Source of the DNA: an uncultured Candidatus Saccharibacteria bacterium
Lineage (GTDB): Bacteria > Patescibacteriota > Saccharimonadia > Saccharimonadales > Saccharimonadaceae
NCBI GenBank assembly: GCA_934700415.1
Contig: CAKUXN010000013.1
Coordinates: 1-14,008, forward strand
Reading direction: 5' to 3'
DNA: 14,008 nucleotides
The translations under genes were made by a program, and so were the position numbers. The notes beneath the pieces are model-generated. The model was not told the origin of the DNA, made no database searches, and worked only from the letters and a program-made list of their open reading frames with translations. Numbering within the stretch: the first letter of the stretch is position 1; the number at the start of each line of letters is the position of its first letter. Below are positions 13,680 through 14,008 of this stretch, piece by piece.

Positions 13680-14008
13680 ATGGAATCGATATTTGATGGG
13701 TTAAATCCGGCACAAAAAGAAGCTGTGGAGACTTTGAATGGGCCACTTTTGATTCTGGCTGGGGCGGGGTCTGGTAAAACTAAGACTTTGACTCATCGAA
13801 TTGCAAACTTGATTAAGTGTGGCGTGCAACCCGCGCATATTCTTGCAGTGACGTTTACTAATAAGGCAGCAAATGAGATGCGAGAAAGATTGTGGAAACT
13901 TTTGGGCGAAGGATCGACAGATGTTCCGCGTTCATTTATGCCTTACATGGGGACGTTCCATGGTATTTGTGTAAAGATTCTGAGGATTGAAGCGGATGCG
14001 GCAGGAAT
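13680..14008 (+). CDS. UvrD/PcrA-type DNA helicase, 5' part (runs off the window)
   Basis: The 109 visible codons hold the Q-motif region (LNPAQKEAV, 8-16), Walker A (AGAGSGKT, 27-34), motif Ia (VTFTNKAANEM, 57-67) and the following GTFHGI (91-96). This is the N-terminal 1A domain of a superfamily 1A 3'-5' helicase, acting in nucleotide excision and mismatch repair or in replication restart. UvrD, PcrA and Rep cannot be told apart from this fragment. It follows the MurA stop by 33 bases but has its own -10 box. Confidence 0.93.
   Translation, partial: MESIFDGLNPAQKEAVETLNGPLLILAGAGSGKTKTLTHRIANLIKCGVQPAHILAVTFTNKAANEMRERLWKLLGEGSTDVPRSFMPYMGTFHGICVKILRIEADAAG

Noticed and set aside
1..14008. 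CRISPR array, rRNA or insertion sequence
   Set aside because: No spaced identical repeats of CRISPR length, no rRNA sequence and no transposase or terminal inverted repeats were seen.

Overview
The window looks like a piece of a small, streamlined bacterial genome, most likely Patescibacteria (CPR) and probably Saccharibacteria/TM7. The clues are a MurA-type enolpyruvyl transferase with an N-terminal Xre-type helix-turn-helix, a compact 350-residue phosphoglycerate kinase, tightly packed and overlapping genes, and -10 boxes lying 6-7 bases from the start codon. Genes end in TGA, so UGA is a stop codon; the recoded Gracilibacteria/Absconditabacteria are unlikely. The taxonomic call is inference.

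Region A (1 to about 8885) is accessory DNA and reads as one end of an integrated mobile element whose other end lies left of base 1. In order: a probable decayed reading frame and a hairpin terminator (1-426); a 505-residue membrane-anchored protein of unknown function; a 108-residue possible winged-helix protein; a possible 92-residue minus-strand gene; a complete Type IIS restriction-modification pair (a HTH plus double-methyltransferase fusion of M.FokI layout, then an AlwI/PleI/BstNBI-like endonuclease); a 58-residue minus-strand zinc-ribbon protein; an unusual 325-base leader with a promoter, a terminator, an inverted repeat and three tandem 16-17-bp repeats; a 72-residue protein; and a large serine recombinase. 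The recombinase reading frame runs through the terminator of tRNA-Glu and into the antisense of the tRNA itself, which marks the likely integration junction.

Region B (about 8886-14008) is chromosomal core: tRNA-Glu(UUC), a single-pass membrane protein, pyruvate kinase, phosphoglycerate kinase (convergent, with overlapping 3' ends), HTH-MurA, and the 5' end of a UvrD/PcrA helicase. Pyruvate kinase is broken: about eight codons are missing and the frame shifts near 10097, while the catalytic motifs on both sides are preserved.

Two themes cut across both regions. Five to six genes appear to be transcribed as leaderless mRNAs from a -10 box whose downstream edge is 6-7 bases from the ATG. The pair pyk/membrane protein shares one nearly symmetrical bidirectional promoter. 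The cargo works as a self-contained module: the methyltransferase protects, the endonuclease attacks unmethylated DNA, the recombinase moves the element, and the unknown 505-residue membrane protein beside the R-M pair is the most interesting unassigned cargo.
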